Source of the DNA: Aliiglaciecola sp. M165 | GTDB lineage: Bacteria > Pseudomonadota > Gammaproteobacteria > Enterobacterales > Alteromonadaceae | NCBI RefSeq assembly: GCF_007197995.1 | Contig: NZ_VKKH01000007.1 | Location: 62,001-126,000, forward strand | DNA length: 64,000 nucleotides | Direction: 5' to 3' | Shown: in pieces, positions 18,044-27,385 of the stretch | Position numbering within the stretch: the first letter of the stretch is position 1 | Layout: each line of letters begins with the position of its first letter | Translations under genes and position numbers: made by a program | The notes under the pieces: model-generated | Told to the model about the DNA's origin: nothing | Database searches by the model: none | What the model saw: only the letters and a program-made list of their open reading frames with translations

Positions 18044-19129
18044 ATGAAAATTGGATTGGCACTTGGAAGCGGTGCCGCCCGGGGATGGGCACACATTGGA
18101 ATTATTCAAGCTTTAGAAGAGTTGGGAATAAAAATTGATGTGGTGGCAGGTTGTTCGATTGGTGCTTATGTTGGCGCCGCCTACACCAGTGATAAACTTG
18201 AGCCATTAGCCGAATGGGCGAGTTCATTGAGTGAATGGCAGGTATTGGGATTAATGGGCGTTGGGATCAGAAAAGGTGGCTTAGCAAGTGGGTTTAGAGT
18301 TTTTAAAGCGTTAGAAGAAAATTTCTGCGCAAAATCTTTTGAAGAATTGAGCAAGCCTTTGGGGGTTGTTGCTACCGACTTGTACAGCGGCAAAGAAGTA
18401 TCCTTTACCCAAGGTCCTATCCCAAGTGCAGTAAGAGCATCCTGTGCAATCCCTGCGCTCTTCCCGCCTGTTGCGTATGAGGGCCGCTGGTTAGTGGATG
18501 GCGCCGTTGTTAACCCAGTCCCAGTAAACTTATGCCGCCAATTAGGTGCAGACTTTGTATTCGCGGTCAATCTGAGTGCGGATTTTAGACCTGAAGTCCA
18601 AGCACAATTTAGACAACAGCATGAAAGTAATCAACGACGTACCAATGACTTTTTTAGTCAAAGTCAGTCATTTATTCAACGCATATTCGGCGGAAAGTTT
18701 AAAAAAGACGAAGACATAGACCTTGATTCTGAGTTGGAAAGCGAAGAAATGTTGGAAGCAATGGCGGAAAACAACAGCAATGAATCGCTACAGTCCGAGC
18801 AGCAGCTTACTACTGAAAATTCAGAGACTGGAAATCAACTAGAGCTTGCTACTGAAGAATTGCCTTCGGGTGACGACTTGCCGGTTAAATTAGATTTAAC
18901 TGACTCAACGCCAAGTATGTTGGGTGTCATGTCGAGCTCCTTGGATATATTGCAAGCAAGGGTCACACGCTCCAGATTGGCCGGTGATCCACCAGACATT
19001 CTAATTGAGCCACAATTGCGCGATTTCGGGATCATGGAATTTCATCGTGCCGCAGAACTGATCGAAGAAGGACGACAAAGTGTTAATCGTGTTGCAGAAC
19101 AAATTAAGTATCAGCTGAGGTTAACTTAA
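18044..19129 (+). CDS. Patatin-like phospholipase, RssA-type
   Basis: A 361-residue protein with the patatin/NTE features: oxyanion loop LGSGAARGWAHIG, nucleophile elbow GCSIGAYVGAAY, and catalytic Asp in VDGAVVNPVPV. Residues about 195-300 form an acidic, Gln/Glu/Ser-rich insertion unlike compact RssA, followed by a conserved helical end (SSSLDILQARVTRSRL). It likely hydrolyses acyl esters of phospholipids; substrate unknown. Nine bases after ttcA, probably co-transcribed. Confidence 0.87.
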   Translation: MKIGLALGSGAARGWAHIGIIQALEELGIKIDVVAGCSIGAYVGAAYTSDKLEPLAEWASSLSEWQVLGLMGVGIRKGGLASGFRVFKALEENFCAKSFEELSKPLGVVATDLYSGKEVSFTQGPIPSAVRASCAIPALFPPVAYEGRWLVDGAVVNPVPVNLCRQLGADFVFAVNLSADFRPEVQAQFRQQHESNQRRTNDFFSQSQSFIQRIFGGKFKKDEDIDLDSELESEEMLEAMAENNSNESLQSEQQLTTENSETGNQLELATEELPSGDDLPVKLDLTDSTPSMLGVMSSSLDILQARVTRSRLAGDPPDILIEPQLRDFGIMEFHRAAELIEEGRQSVNRVAEQIKYQLRLT

Positions 19130-19205
19130 CTCAATCGAAAGCTGCACACCTCTTTGAACTTAGACTTTAAAACGGCTGCTAGCTGGCCGTTCAACACAAT
19201 GAAGC

Positions 19206-19832
19206 CTAATTATTAGTCAAAGCAGTGATACGAATTGGCAAGGATTCGAACGTTAGATTATTGCCTTGTTCAATCCACTGCTGATTAATATAAAGGTGAT
19301 TTCCTTCTACATTCACGCCAGAAGGAAAAGTGTCGTTTAACGCCTGATCAAAATGAAAATGTAGGCCTTCAACACCAGGCATTAAGAAAGATAAAAAACT
19401 GCCCATGTCGTCGAAAAAAACTTGATATTGCTTCAACACAAAGGCTAAGTCTTCTGACATGTATTTTGTCTTAAGATATTCGGGTTTTGTTTCTAATTGC
19501 ACTGACATATCACATTGATTAGCCGGTTCTTGCAGTGAGATTTCTACTTTTGCCCGCGCCTGCTTAAGTGCTTTTTCAGTCGGTAACAAAAAACGTTGTT
19601 CGGCAGTCACATCAATTGGAACTGTCACCTTCTGCGTGACAATTTTCACATTGTCTATGGTACATAGTTTTTCACTAGCCACGTGTTTAAAACCAAAAGC
19701 GAATTGCAACGCTGGGGTGTCATCGCTGTCTAGTTTACGTAAATGGCTGTAAAAACTTGAGTACTCTACTGATAGCACTTCTGCTTTTAATGAAAGGCAA
19801 AAAAACAAACTTAGGCAAAGAACAACTTTCAT
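19206..19832 (-). CDS. DUF2987-like periplasmic protein
   Basis: A 208-residue protein with an N-terminal signal peptide (VVLCLSLFFCLSLKAEVL) and no further membrane segment. The mature part (VEYSSFYSHLRKLD, LCTIDNVKIVTQK) resembles DUF2987 proteins of marine gammaproteobacteria, whose role is unknown. Its start overlaps the end of the upstream glucosaminidase gene by four bases, so the two are coupled. Two cysteines could form a disulfide after export. Confidence 0.7.
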   Translation of the reverse strand: MKVVLCLSLFFCLSLKAEVLSVEYSSFYSHLRKLDSDDTPALQFAFGFKHVASEKLCTIDNVKIVTQKVTVPIDVTAEQRFLLPTEKALKQARAKVEISLQEPANQCDMSVQLETKPEYLKTKYMSEDLAFVLKQYQVFFDDMGSFLSFLMPGVEGLHFHFDQALNDTFPSGVNVEGNHLYINQQWIEQGNNLTFESLPIRITALTNN

Positions 19833-20650
19833 ACCCGCATGAACTTCCGGTTAAATTTTATCATTTGAATAAGTTCATTAATGTACTCATCCCCTCTTTC
19901 AGAATAACTTCCTAATCCTTTAGCTAACGCTTCTGCGCGAATATTTTGCCCTGATTTACGTAGATTATGTCGAATATTTCTAAGTTCAGAATAGGCAGCG
20001 TGACGATTTAAATTACGAAAATATACATACATGCCATGTGACAAGTTTTTAAATTTAGCGACTTCATGATTAGCGCCGTTATCCCTGTTTTTTGGCACAA
20101 ACCCACAGCCACGTTTAAAACACCAAAGGCCAAAAAAATTATACCCTTTCGTGGCAAATCGTGATGTTCCCCACGCTGATTCGTTTGCTGCCTGCATCAA
20201 AACTAGCTCAGGAGGAATAATATCTATTTTCTTGAGCAGAGAAGTTAACTGACTAACCAATTTAGTATTAGCATCCACTCGATATTCTTTTAGCAACTCG
20301 CCCAAACGCTTTAATTGTTTGGTGGTTAACGGTTTTTGTTGATTAATATTTTCCTCAATTGTAAAAAGAAACGCTCGTTTTTCTAATATCAATTTATTTT
20401 GATGGCGAATAATCGGCATTAAATAGTTAAAAAAAGCGATTTTACGTGCTTTGATATCTTGAATGCTTTTAAAATCAGGCATATCAGTCTCTACGACTTG
20501 GCGTTGTGCAATATCTTCAGGTGCAAAATCACTCGAGGGAAAAAGAAATGGATAGCTAAATACGAGCGCAGCGAAAACCCAAATTATCAGCAGATAAGCA
20601 ATTCTTTTAGGTGGTGGAATATCAGTATCAAGCTTCAAAGGAACCCTCAC
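19829..20650 (-). CDS. Bax-like glucosaminidase (murein hydrolase)
   Basis: A 273-residue protein with an N-terminal membrane anchor (IAYLLIIWVFAALVFSYPFLF) and a C-terminal glucosaminidase domain: LVLMQAANESAWGTSRFA carries the catalytic Glu, followed by NFFGLWCFKRGCGFVP and the FRNLNRHAAYSELR end typical of E. coli Bax. It should cleave peptidoglycan glycan strands in the periplasm. Its start overlaps the end of the upstream membrane-protein gene by 23 bases. Confidence 0.88.
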   Translation of the reverse strand: MRVPLKLDTDIPPPKRIAYLLIIWVFAALVFSYPFLFPSSDFAPEDIAQRQVVETDMPDFKSIQDIKARKIAFFNYLMPIIRHQNKLILEKRAFLFTIEENINQQKPLTTKQLKRLGELLKEYRVDANTKLVSQLTSLLKKIDIIPPELVLMQAANESAWGTSRFATKGYNFFGLWCFKRGCGFVPKNRDNGANHEVAKFKNLSHGMYVYFRNLNRHAAYSELRNIRHNLRKSGQNIRAEALAKGLGSYSERGDEYINELIQMIKFNRKFMRV

Positions 20651-21359
20651 TTTGTATTTCGGTTACGTTATTAACTTTATCCTTTGCATCAGCAAATAGT
20701 TCAACATACAAAATCCCTTTTACATTATAGTAAAAAGGCAAAAATAAAATTAAGCCAATACCATAAGTTAAAAGCCCCGCGATAAAAAATATCAAGAGCA
20801 GTAAATAGAGCCCAATGAATTTCACTAAATAGCGATTCACCATTGTCATAGACAAAGCAATAGCTTTAAAAGGTGTTAGCTTTTTATCCGCAACTAACAT
20901 CATTGCAAACCCTGTGCTCATGACAACATACATACCCGGGATGAGAAATAGCGCCATTCCAACCAAAGTCAATAAAGAGATAATAATTGATGACAAGCAC
21001 AAGGCCAACATTTGGGGAAAATACTCAAACAAATCTGACACTCTGCGGGTTTGATTTAATTGAACTTTCACACCGTGCATCATGAGGGCAGCAAACAAAG
21101 GAGCGAGCAAGACCCTAACAACCAAATCAAACATGTTGATCGATTCATAATTAATCTGTTCAGCAGATTCCATTCCCTGTGTCTTAACATAAACTAGTGC
21201 TAAACCAAGTAAAATGCCGAGTAAAACAAACAGCATAGGAACAAAGGTATTCAAACTACCTAGCGTATTTTTCCAGCCCTGTTTTAAAACACTTTGAATA
21301 TTAAACTCGTACGCCCCTTTTAGGTTGTTTTCAATTTTCGGCGAATTTGGCTTGTTCAA
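20628..21359 (-). CDS. Multi-pass membrane protein of unknown function
   Basis: A 243-residue protein with about five to six hydrophobic segments (FVPMLFVLLGILLGLALVYV; LVVRVLLAPLFAALMMHGV; MLALCLSSIIISLLTLVGMA; FIGLYLLLLIFFIAGLLTYG). The N-terminus is soluble and polar. It resembles the YciC/BPSS1780-like membrane proteins in general layout, with no catalytic motif visible. It overlaps the downstream Bax-like gene, so the three leftward genes 21359-19206 appear to be one operon, possibly linked to the cell envelope. Confidence 0.6.
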   Translation of the reverse strand: MNKPNSPKIENNLKGAYEFNIQSVLKQGWKNTLGSLNTFVPMLFVLLGILLGLALVYVKTQGMESAEQINYESINMFDLVVRVLLAPLFAALMMHGVKVQLNQTRRVSDLFEYFPQMLALCLSSIIISLLTLVGMALFLIPGMYVVMSTGFAMMLVADKKLTPFKAIALSMTMVNRYLVKFIGLYLLLLIFFIAGLLTYGIGLILFLPFYYNVKGILYVELFADAKDKVNNVTEIQSEGSFEA

Positions 21360-21384
21360 TCGATGACTCTCTTAAGGTTTATAG

Positions 21385-22053
21385 TTAAACGGAAAAAATC
21401 AGATTAATCGCTAAGGCGATAAGAATCGCCCCCATTATACGATCAAATATGTGACCATTTTGGGTTAATGTAGCCCGAACTCTTGAACCACTTAAGATGT
21501 ATGACAGAAAACAAAACCACATGCCTGTGGCAGTGGCCAAATATAAGCCGTAAAATACTTTGATTTGTAACGGTGTTTCTGGCGACACAGCAACAGCAAA
21601 TACGGTTAAGAAAAACAAAGTGGCTTTCGGGTTTAGGCCATTTGTTACCAAGCCAATCAAAAAAGATTTTCTATCACTTATCTCATTTACATTATTTTTC
21701 ATTCTCTTAGTGGGTACTTCGAGTTGATCTTCATTTCCCGAAACCTTGGGTTTACTGCGAATGGCGCCCCACCCTAGAAACAACAGATACCCCGCAGCTG
21801 CATACAAAAACAATTGAAATAACCAAGGCGTTGTTTTAATCAACAGCCCTATTCCTAATAGTGAGTAGACAACATGAACTAAAATACCTACTCCGATACC
21901 TATGCTTGTCAACATTGCCGCCCGACGCCCTGCGACAACACTTTGCTTCACGACAACCGCAAAATCAGGACCAGGACTGGCGACGGCAAAAAAATGAAGT
22001 GTGGCGATTGCCATAAACTCAAAAACAAATGGGCTAAACTCCTGCCAACTCAT
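21385..22053 (-). CDS. LysE/RhtB-family amino-acid exporter
   Basis: A 222-residue inner-membrane protein with six hydrophobic segments. The family sequence SPGPDFAVVVKQSVVAGRRA near residue 30 and GLVTNGLNPKATLFFLTVF in the middle identify the LysE/RhtB group, which exports amino acids such as threonine, homoserine or lysine. Substrate is not predictable. It begins immediately after the cobB stop, implying co-transcription. Confidence 0.9.
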   Translation of the reverse strand: MSWQEFSPFVFEFMAIATLHFFAVASPGPDFAVVVKQSVVAGRRAAMLTSIGIGVGILVHVVYSLLGIGLLIKTTPWLFQLFLYAAAGYLLFLGWGAIRSKPKVSGNEDQLEVPTKRMKNNVNEISDRKSFLIGLVTNGLNPKATLFFLTVFAVAVSPETPLQIKVFYGLYLATATGMWFCFLSYILSGSRVRATLTQNGHIFDRIMGAILIALAINLIFSV

Positions 22054-22782
22054 TTATATTTTCCCCTTTAGGAAATTTTCCACAAATTGCGGAACGACTT
22101 GAGAGCCCAAACCATAATATCCCTGATCAAATCCACTGTGCCCAATGCTTGGTTCCAGATTTAATTCAATACATTTTGCTCCGTGAGAACTGGCCTCTTG
22201 CACGAAACCCGCTGCGGGATAAACGTTTCCAGACGTACCAATAGATAAGAATAAATCTGCGCGGCTTAACGCTTGGTAAATTCGTTCCATTTGCAAAGGC
22301 ATTTCACCAAACCATACGATATTTGGACGAATAGAGTTAGCAGGCTCACAGCAAGTACAACGACTCCTTTGATCATACGACTGGGTCGTTTCAAACACCT
22401 GACCTGAAAAACAACATCGATAACTCAACAATTCGCCATGCATGTGAATAACTCTGTTAGTACCGGCCTTTTCATGCAGGTTATCCACATTTTGAGTGAT
22501 TAGGAGGAAATTATCTTGAAGAAAATTTTCTAATTTTGTTAACGCAATATGCCCTGGATTTGGCATAACGTTTTCAGAGGTTAACTGCGCTCTTCGTTGA
22601 TTATAAAACCGGTAAACTAACTCAGAGTCCCGCTCAAAGGCTTCAGGCGTGGCAACATCCTCAACACGGTGATTTTCCCATAAACCGCCGTTATCTCTGA
22701 ACGTTTTTAATCCTGACTCTGCCGAAATCCCAGCACCTGTTAGCACCACAACTCGCGTGTGTTTACCAAAATCCGTCGTCAT
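22054..22782 (-). CDS. cobB: NAD-dependent protein deacylase (sirtuin)
   Basis: A 242-residue Sir2 protein: [15 protein letters not shown] binds [16 protein letters not shown] and HMHGEL hold the catalytic His, and four cysteines (CC after SYR, CTCC later) fit the zinc ribbon. FYNQRRAQL matches the Tyr/Arg pair of class III sirtuins, which remove succinyl as well as acetyl groups from lysines. It lacks the longer N-terminus of E. coli CobB. First gene of a leftward pair with the LysE exporter. Confidence 0.93.
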   Translation of the reverse strand: MTTDFGKHTRVVVLTGAGISAESGLKTFRDNGGLWENHRVEDVATPEAFERDSELVYRFYNQRRAQLTSENVMPNPGHIALTKLENFLQDNFLLITQNVDNLHEKAGTNRVIHMHGELLSYRCCFSGQVFETTQSYDQRSRCTCCEPANSIRPNIVWFGEMPLQMERIYQALSRADLFLSIGTSGNVYPAAGFVQEASSHGAKCIELNLEPSIGHSGFDQGYYGLGSQVVPQFVENFLKGKI

Positions 22783-22870
22783 ACTATCTTTTTCATTGCA
22801 TGTTGATTTGTTGTCATTGCATTTTTTTCGCTACACTGCGTAAAGTGCTCATTATTATTGAATCGTCGTT

Positions 22871-23683
22871 TTGCCAAATTCGAAATTTGTATCCGTCATT
22901 ACGCAATGTTACCAGCAGCTTTCTCCCAATGGGCGAAAAATTGCTAATTATTTGCAACAAAATCCGTTAGATGTATTGAATATGTCGGTTTCGGAAATTG
23001 CACAAATCACTCATACTTCGAAAGCCACAGTCAGCCGATTTTTTCGTCAACTTGGATATGCCAACCATCAAGATGTCAAAGATGAGCTTCGCTCCGCACG
23101 TCAAAATGGCTATCCAATAGGTGAATCTCATCAAAACAATGACTACATTACTCAAGAATTGCAGCGTATTCGACAGACGTGGGATAACGTTGATCCTAAC
23201 GATATCAATGAACTCATTGAATCAATCACACAATCTTCAAGAGTCACCCTGATTGGATTTAGGAATAGCTACCCAGTCGCTTTGCACTTTCGTCAACAAT
23301 TATTGCAGGTTCGAGGAAAAGTGCGGCTACTGCCCAATCCGGGACAAACTCTAGGAGAGGAGCTTGAAGACATTGCCGAAGACGAATTAGTTATTATTGT
23401 GGCCTTTCGTCGTCGACCTAAAATCGTAAAACATCTCATAGAAAAAATACCAACCCAGCAACTTGTACTCATGGCTGATCCATCGGCACAAATATATCAA
23501 GACCAAGTAAAACAGCTATTCATATGTCAGCTTGGCCAAGAACTGCCTTTAGATAGCTATTCTGCCCCGATGAGTGTGATATCAGTTGTATGTAATCAAA
23601 TCCTAAATAGCGACTCGCACAATGGCAAAGACCGTATTAAAGCGATTTCAAAGCTATATAAAGATTTGGATGAATTGGAATAA
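22871..23683 (+). CDS. MurR/RpiR-family transcription regulator
   Basis: A 270-residue protein: an RpiR helix-turn-helix (MSVSEIAQITHTSKATVSRF, residues about 38-57) and a C-terminal SIS sugar-phosphate-type domain that in this family senses the pathway metabolite. It starts with TTG at 22871. The gene lies directly upstream of the amidase/GGT/aminotransferase/amidohydrolase operon and a palindrome at 23722 sits between them, so it is the likely local regulator, probably responding to an allantoate or oxalurate-type compound (inference). Confidence 0.88.
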   Translation: MPNSKFVSVITQCYQQLSPNGRKIANYLQQNPLDVLNMSVSEIAQITHTSKATVSRFFRQLGYANHQDVKDELRSARQNGYPIGESHQNNDYITQELQRIRQTWDNVDPNDINELIESITQSSRVTLIGFRNSYPVALHFRQQLLQVRGKVRLLPNPGQTLGEELEDIAEDELVIIVAFRRRPKIVKHLIEKIPTQQLVLMADPSAQIYQDQVKQLFICQLGQELPLDSYSAPMSVISVVCNQILNSDSHNGKDRIKAISKLYKDLDELE

Positions 23684-23721
23684 ATTAATCCTACTTTACA
23701 ATTGTTTCTCTTGACTATTTA

Positions 23722-23739
23722 ATGAAACAGTTGTTTCAT
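23722..23739. promoter_or_regulatory. Candidate RpiR operator over the operon promoter
   Basis: ATGAAACA-GT-TGTTTCAT is a perfect palindrome with 8-base arms and a 2-base centre, 27 bases before the amidase start. A possible -35 (TTGACT, 23711-23716) lies just upstream, so a bound protein would cover the promoter. GAAA/TTTC arms suit RpiR-type operators. Assignment to the adjacent regulator is inference from position. Confidence 0.6.
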
Positions 23740-23766
23740 AAAGGCTGATAATTAAGTAAGAGAGTC

Positions 23767-24960
23767 ATGGAAACGAATTCACGTTCTCCCTTCTCCACCA
23801 CTGCTCCTTTGTCGATAAAAAAACGGAATACACCTTCCAAACACCTTCAAGGTTGGTCCTTGGCGGTCAAAGATGTCATTGATGTTGCAAAGTTGCCTAC
23901 TGGTGCAGGGAATCCTAAATGGGAACAAACACATGTTGTTCCATCCCAACATGCAGACGTTGTTAACGCTTTGCTGCAATCTGGTGCCATCGTGACCTGT
24001 AAAACCATTACGGATGAATTGGCCTACAGTTTAAATGGGCAAAATATCCACTTCCCAACGACAATGAATTGTTTGGATGAGGATCGCCTTTGCGGAGGTT
24101 CCTCTAGTGGCTCAGCAGTAGCCGTTGGCAATTTTAAAGCAAGACTTGGATTAGGGACAGATACCGGTGGTTCGATTCGTGTCCCGGCTAGCTACAATGG
24201 TCTAGTTGGTTTTCGTCCGACTCACGGCGCAATCAGCCGCAAAGGTGTCGTGCCGTTAGCACCCAGTTTTGACACCTTGGGATGGATCACAAAAGACATA
24301 GACGACGCGATTAGCGTAGGTAAAGTGCTACTTGGTAATACGCCTGAGCCTTCAATTGAGCTAAAAAAACCTGTCATTTTCGACTGTTTAGTTGAAATGT
24401 GTGACTTTAAAGCAGAATTTAATTCGTTTGTAACGAATATTTTTGGGCAATCAGTAGCAACATGCTCTTCGCTATCTAGTCTAGCGATGGAAATTGCGGC
24501 GGAAGCGTTTAGAGTGCTGCAAGGCAGAGAGATATGGCAACAACATGGTCAATGGATCAGCAAGCATGAACCAAAATTTGCACAAGACGTAAAACAACGA
24601 TTCGAGTGGTCCAGCAAATTAACCAAACCTCAAGAGCTTGCCGCCTGTGATCAGCAGCAACGATTTAATCAACAACTTAAACAAATTCTGACAGAAGGAC
24701 ATTTTGTTGTTTTGCCCACGACTCCAGGGGCTGCGCCTTTAAAAAATGCCGATAAAAATGAACTGGCTAACTATCGCAACAAATTAATGATGTTTACCTG
24801 TACTTCGGGTTTGAGTGGTTGCCCGCAACTACATCTACCAATTTTTAAGAAGGATAAGGAAGCCTATGGAATATCCTTACTCGGTGCAAAACATTCCGAC
24901 CAAAAACTGCTGCAGTTGGGGAAACAAATAATGGAAAACTACATTGGAACTTCACAATGA
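23767..24960 (+). CDS. Amidase-signature hydrolase, purine-catabolism associated
   Basis: A 397-residue amidase with the Ser-cisSer-Lys triad: Lys in WSLAVKDVIDVAKLPTG, the Ser-rich loop GGSSSGSAVAVG and the nucleophile in GTDTGGSIRVPASYNGL. It is shorter than HpxY/AtzE amidases and closer in length to AMI1-type enzymes. The stop overlaps the GGT-like gene by four bases (ATGA). In Klebsiella hpx clusters an amidase accompanies the oxamate amidohydrolase HpxW; here the two may act on successive amide intermediates. The substrate is not known. Confidence 0.82.
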   Translation: METNSRSPFSTTAPLSIKKRNTPSKHLQGWSLAVKDVIDVAKLPTGAGNPKWEQTHVVPSQHADVVNALLQSGAIVTCKTITDELAYSLNGQNIHFPTTMNCLDEDRLCGGSSSGSAVAVGNFKARLGLGTDTGGSIRVPASYNGLVGFRPTHGAISRKGVVPLAPSFDTLGWITKDIDDAISVGKVLLGNTPEPSIELKKPVIFDCLVEMCDFKAEFNSFVTNIFGQSVATCSSLSSLAMEIAAEAFRVLQGREIWQQHGQWISKHEPKFAQDVKQRFEWSSKLTKPQELAACDQQQRFNQQLKQILTEGHFVVLPTTPGAAPLKNADKNELANYRNKLMMFTCTSGLSGCPQLHLPIFKKDKEAYGISLLGAKHSDQKLLQLGKQIMENYIGTSQ

Positions 24961-26546
24961 ATCAAAACGTACAATATTATCCCGATAGTTTTGGGTTTAC
25001 AGCGCCGCATTATGCTGCAGCACAAGCGGGACAGCATATTTTGGAAACTGGCGGCACTGCCATAGAAGCTATGGTTGCAGCGGCAGCTTCAATTGCGGTG
25101 GTATATCCGCATATGAATGGTTTAGGCGGTGACGGATTTTGGCTTATCAGTGAACCAGGAAAAGACCCCATCGCCATCGATGCGAGTGGTACTGCGTCGA
25201 TTAACGCGACAACAGATTATTATTCAGAGTATGACAATATTCCAACCAGAGGGCCCAAAGCCGCATTGTCGATGGCTGGCGCCGTTGCCGGATGGAAAAA
25301 AGCATTGAGCGTTAGCCAGCAATGGCAAGCAAATAAACCTCTTGATGAACTATTTTCTACGGCTATAGGACAAGCCCAATGGGGTTTAGAAGTCACACAA
25401 AGCCTGACAGATGCCAGTTTTAAAACCTTTGAAGATCTTCATGACTACGATGGTTTTGAACAGTTTTTGATCAAAGAAAAGCCACTTAAAAAAGGCAAAA
25501 TTGTTAAGCTACCAAAATTGGCTGAAACCCTAAATACACTGGCTAATAATGGTTTGGATGATTTTTATCGAGGTAAAATTGCCAAAAACTTGGCTCAGGA
25601 TCTCCAACACGCGGGCTCACCATTATGTCTAAAAGATTTTGAGCATTATGATGCGAATATAGTTAAGCCGCTAAAAACAAAGATATCAGTCGGTGAATTG
25701 TATAATTTAGGTGCTCCCACTCAAGGGGTTGCATCAATGCTGATCTTGGCACTTTATGACAGGCTAAAACATCTGGTTACCTGTGAGAGTGAGCACATCC
25801 ATCTATTGATCGAGTGCACAAAACAAGCCTTTATTCAACGCAATCAGTTTGTTACAGACCAGGGTCGACTCAATATCTCTTTAGAAGTCTTGTTAGAAGA
25901 TGAAAATTTGCGCGCATTGGCTGCCAATATTGACATGAATAGTGCTTTGCATTGGCCTCACGTTGCAAAACCTGGAGATACTGTTTGGATGGGTGCTTGT
26001 GATAAAGATGGGAGAATGGTCAGTTACATCCAGAGTTTATATTGGGAATTTGGAAGCGGAGTCGTATCACCTTCAACAGGCATTGTATGGAATAATCGGG
26101 GAACATCTTTTAGCCTGGAACCGGGTTCAAATCAACTACTTCAACCGGGTTTAAAACCCTTTCATACCCTCAACCCTGCTTATATAAATTTGCAAGACGG
26201 TCGACGTATGGTTTACGGCACCATGGGAGGTGAAGGACAACCGCAAACTCAGGCAGCATTGTTTACTCGATATCTATACCAGAATAAAGACCTGGTGAAG
26301 GCCATCGAAGAGAGCCGCTGGTTGTTGGGCCGAACTTGGGGAGACCAGTCTCACAATCTAAAAATTGAAGAAGATTTAGACCCACAAATTGTCGAAACGC
26401 TCAAACAGTTGGGACATGACATTGTTACAGTTGCGCCCAACAATGAAATGATGGGCCATGCTGGCGCCATAGTGAGAGATACGGACGGAACCGTCTCAGC
26501 CGCAACGGACCCTAGAAGTGATGGCAAGGCCTTCCCACTATCATGA
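24957..26546 (+). CDS. Gamma-glutamyltransferase-family Ntn hydrolase, probable oxamate amidohydrolase (HpxW-like)
   Basis: A 529-residue protein of the GGT fold, made as a precursor. The likely autocleavage nucleophile is Thr342 in PGDTVWMGACDKDGR, followed by the GGT-type SYIQSLYWEFGSGVV and the GGxGQPQTQ loop (MGGEGQPQTQAAL). It has no signal peptide, unlike true periplasmic GGT. Length, cytoplasmic location and neighbours (ureidoglycine aminotransferase, allantoate amidohydrolase, amidase) fit HpxW of the Klebsiella hpx system, which turns oxamate into oxalate and ammonia. General GGT or cephalosporin-acylase-like activity remains possible. Confidence 0.75.
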   Translation: MNQNVQYYPDSFGFTAPHYAAAQAGQHILETGGTAIEAMVAAAASIAVVYPHMNGLGGDGFWLISEPGKDPIAIDASGTASINATTDYYSEYDNIPTRGPKAALSMAGAVAGWKKALSVSQQWQANKPLDELFSTAIGQAQWGLEVTQSLTDASFKTFEDLHDYDGFEQFLIKEKPLKKGKIVKLPKLAETLNTLANNGLDDFYRGKIAKNLAQDLQHAGSPLCLKDFEHYDANIVKPLKTKISVGELYNLGAPTQGVASMLILALYDRLKHLVTCESEHIHLLIECTKQAFIQRNQFVTDQGRLNISLEVLLEDENLRALAANIDMNSALHWPHVAKPGDTVWMGACDKDGRMVSYIQSLYWEFGSGVVSPSTGIVWNNRGTSFSLEPGSNQLLQPGLKPFHTLNPAYINLQDGRRMVYGTMGGEGQPQTQAALFTRYLYQNKDLVKAIEESRWLLGRTWGDQSHNLKIEEDLDPQIVETLKQLGHDIVTVAPNNEMMGHAGAIVRDTDGTVSAATDPRSDGKAFPLS

Positions 26547-26556
26547 GATTATTTAA

Positions 26557-27378
26557 ATGACCGAATTAGTTGAACATTTTCCAACCATTTTTGCTTTGAT
26601 GCTTACCGGGGTGTTTGCAGGCATACTGGCAGGGTTACTAGGTGTTGGCGGTGGGATTGTCATTGTTCCGGTACTGTATTTTCTATTCCAACATTTTGGT
26701 GTGAGCGCAGATTCGGCAATGCTGGTCGCCACAGCGACTTCACTAGCGACTATTGTTCCGACATCTATTAGTTCTATCCGCTCACATCACAAAAAGGGAA
26801 ATGTTGATCTCGTTCTATTGCGTCAATGGGCAATATTTGTACTTTTAGGCGTGCTGTTGGGCAGTTGGTTAGTCACCCAAATAAAAGGATCTTGGTTAAC
26901 TCTGCTATTTTCATTTATCGCGATATTAGCGGCATTAAACATGTTGTTTCGAGCAGGTAAACCCGCCCTATTCCAAGCTCTTCCTGGGCGTTTGGGTCAA
27001 GGCACTATTGCCACCAATATCGGTGCGTTTAGTGCAATGGTGGGTATTGGCGGTGGCACGCTTTCAGTACCTATCTTAACGGCATGTAATTATCCGGCAC
27101 ACAAAGCGGTTGGAACAGCGGCTGCAATTGGACTGATCATATCATTACCTGGTGCCCTAACGATGTTGACGTTAGGCACGACACCCGTTGACGCGCCGGT
27201 TTTGACCTTTGGTCTTGTCAACGTGATCAGCTTTTTATGCATTGTACCGTTGACAGTTTTGTTTGCGCCAGTGGGTGCAGCATTGGCAAATCGATTGGAC
27301 GCAACTCTATTGAAACGCATTTTTGCTATCGCTTTGCTAATCACCGGATTGCGTATGTTAGGCCAGATACTACTTTGA
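26557..27378 (+). CDS. TauE/SafE-family membrane transporter
   Basis: A 273-residue protein with about eight hydrophobic segments and the duplicated family motif: GLLGVGGGIVIVPVL near residue 25 and GIGGGTLSVPIL near residue 160. The family exports small organic or sulfur oxyanions. Placement between the HpxW-like gene and the aminotransferase (10- and 7-base gaps) makes it a candidate exporter of an end product such as oxalate, or an importer of a substrate; this is inference, as no member with this role is known to me. Confidence 0.85.
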   Translation: MTELVEHFPTIFALMLTGVFAGILAGLLGVGGGIVIVPVLYFLFQHFGVSADSAMLVATATSLATIVPTSISSIRSHHKKGNVDLVLLRQWAIFVLLGVLLGSWLVTQIKGSWLTLLFSFIAILAALNMLFRAGKPALFQALPGRLGQGTIATNIGAFSAMVGIGGGTLSVPILTACNYPAHKAVGTAAAIGLIISLPGALTMLTLGTTPVDAPVLTFGLVNVISFLCIVPLTVLFAPVGAALANRLDATLLKRIFAIALLITGLRMLGQILL

Positions 27379-27385
27379 GGAACTC

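Noticed and set aside
19130-19205. Terminator between the patatin-like gene and DUF2987 gene
   Set aside because: An AACGG...CCGTT stem is visible but no T-run follows on either strand and the loop is itself palindromic; too weak to list.
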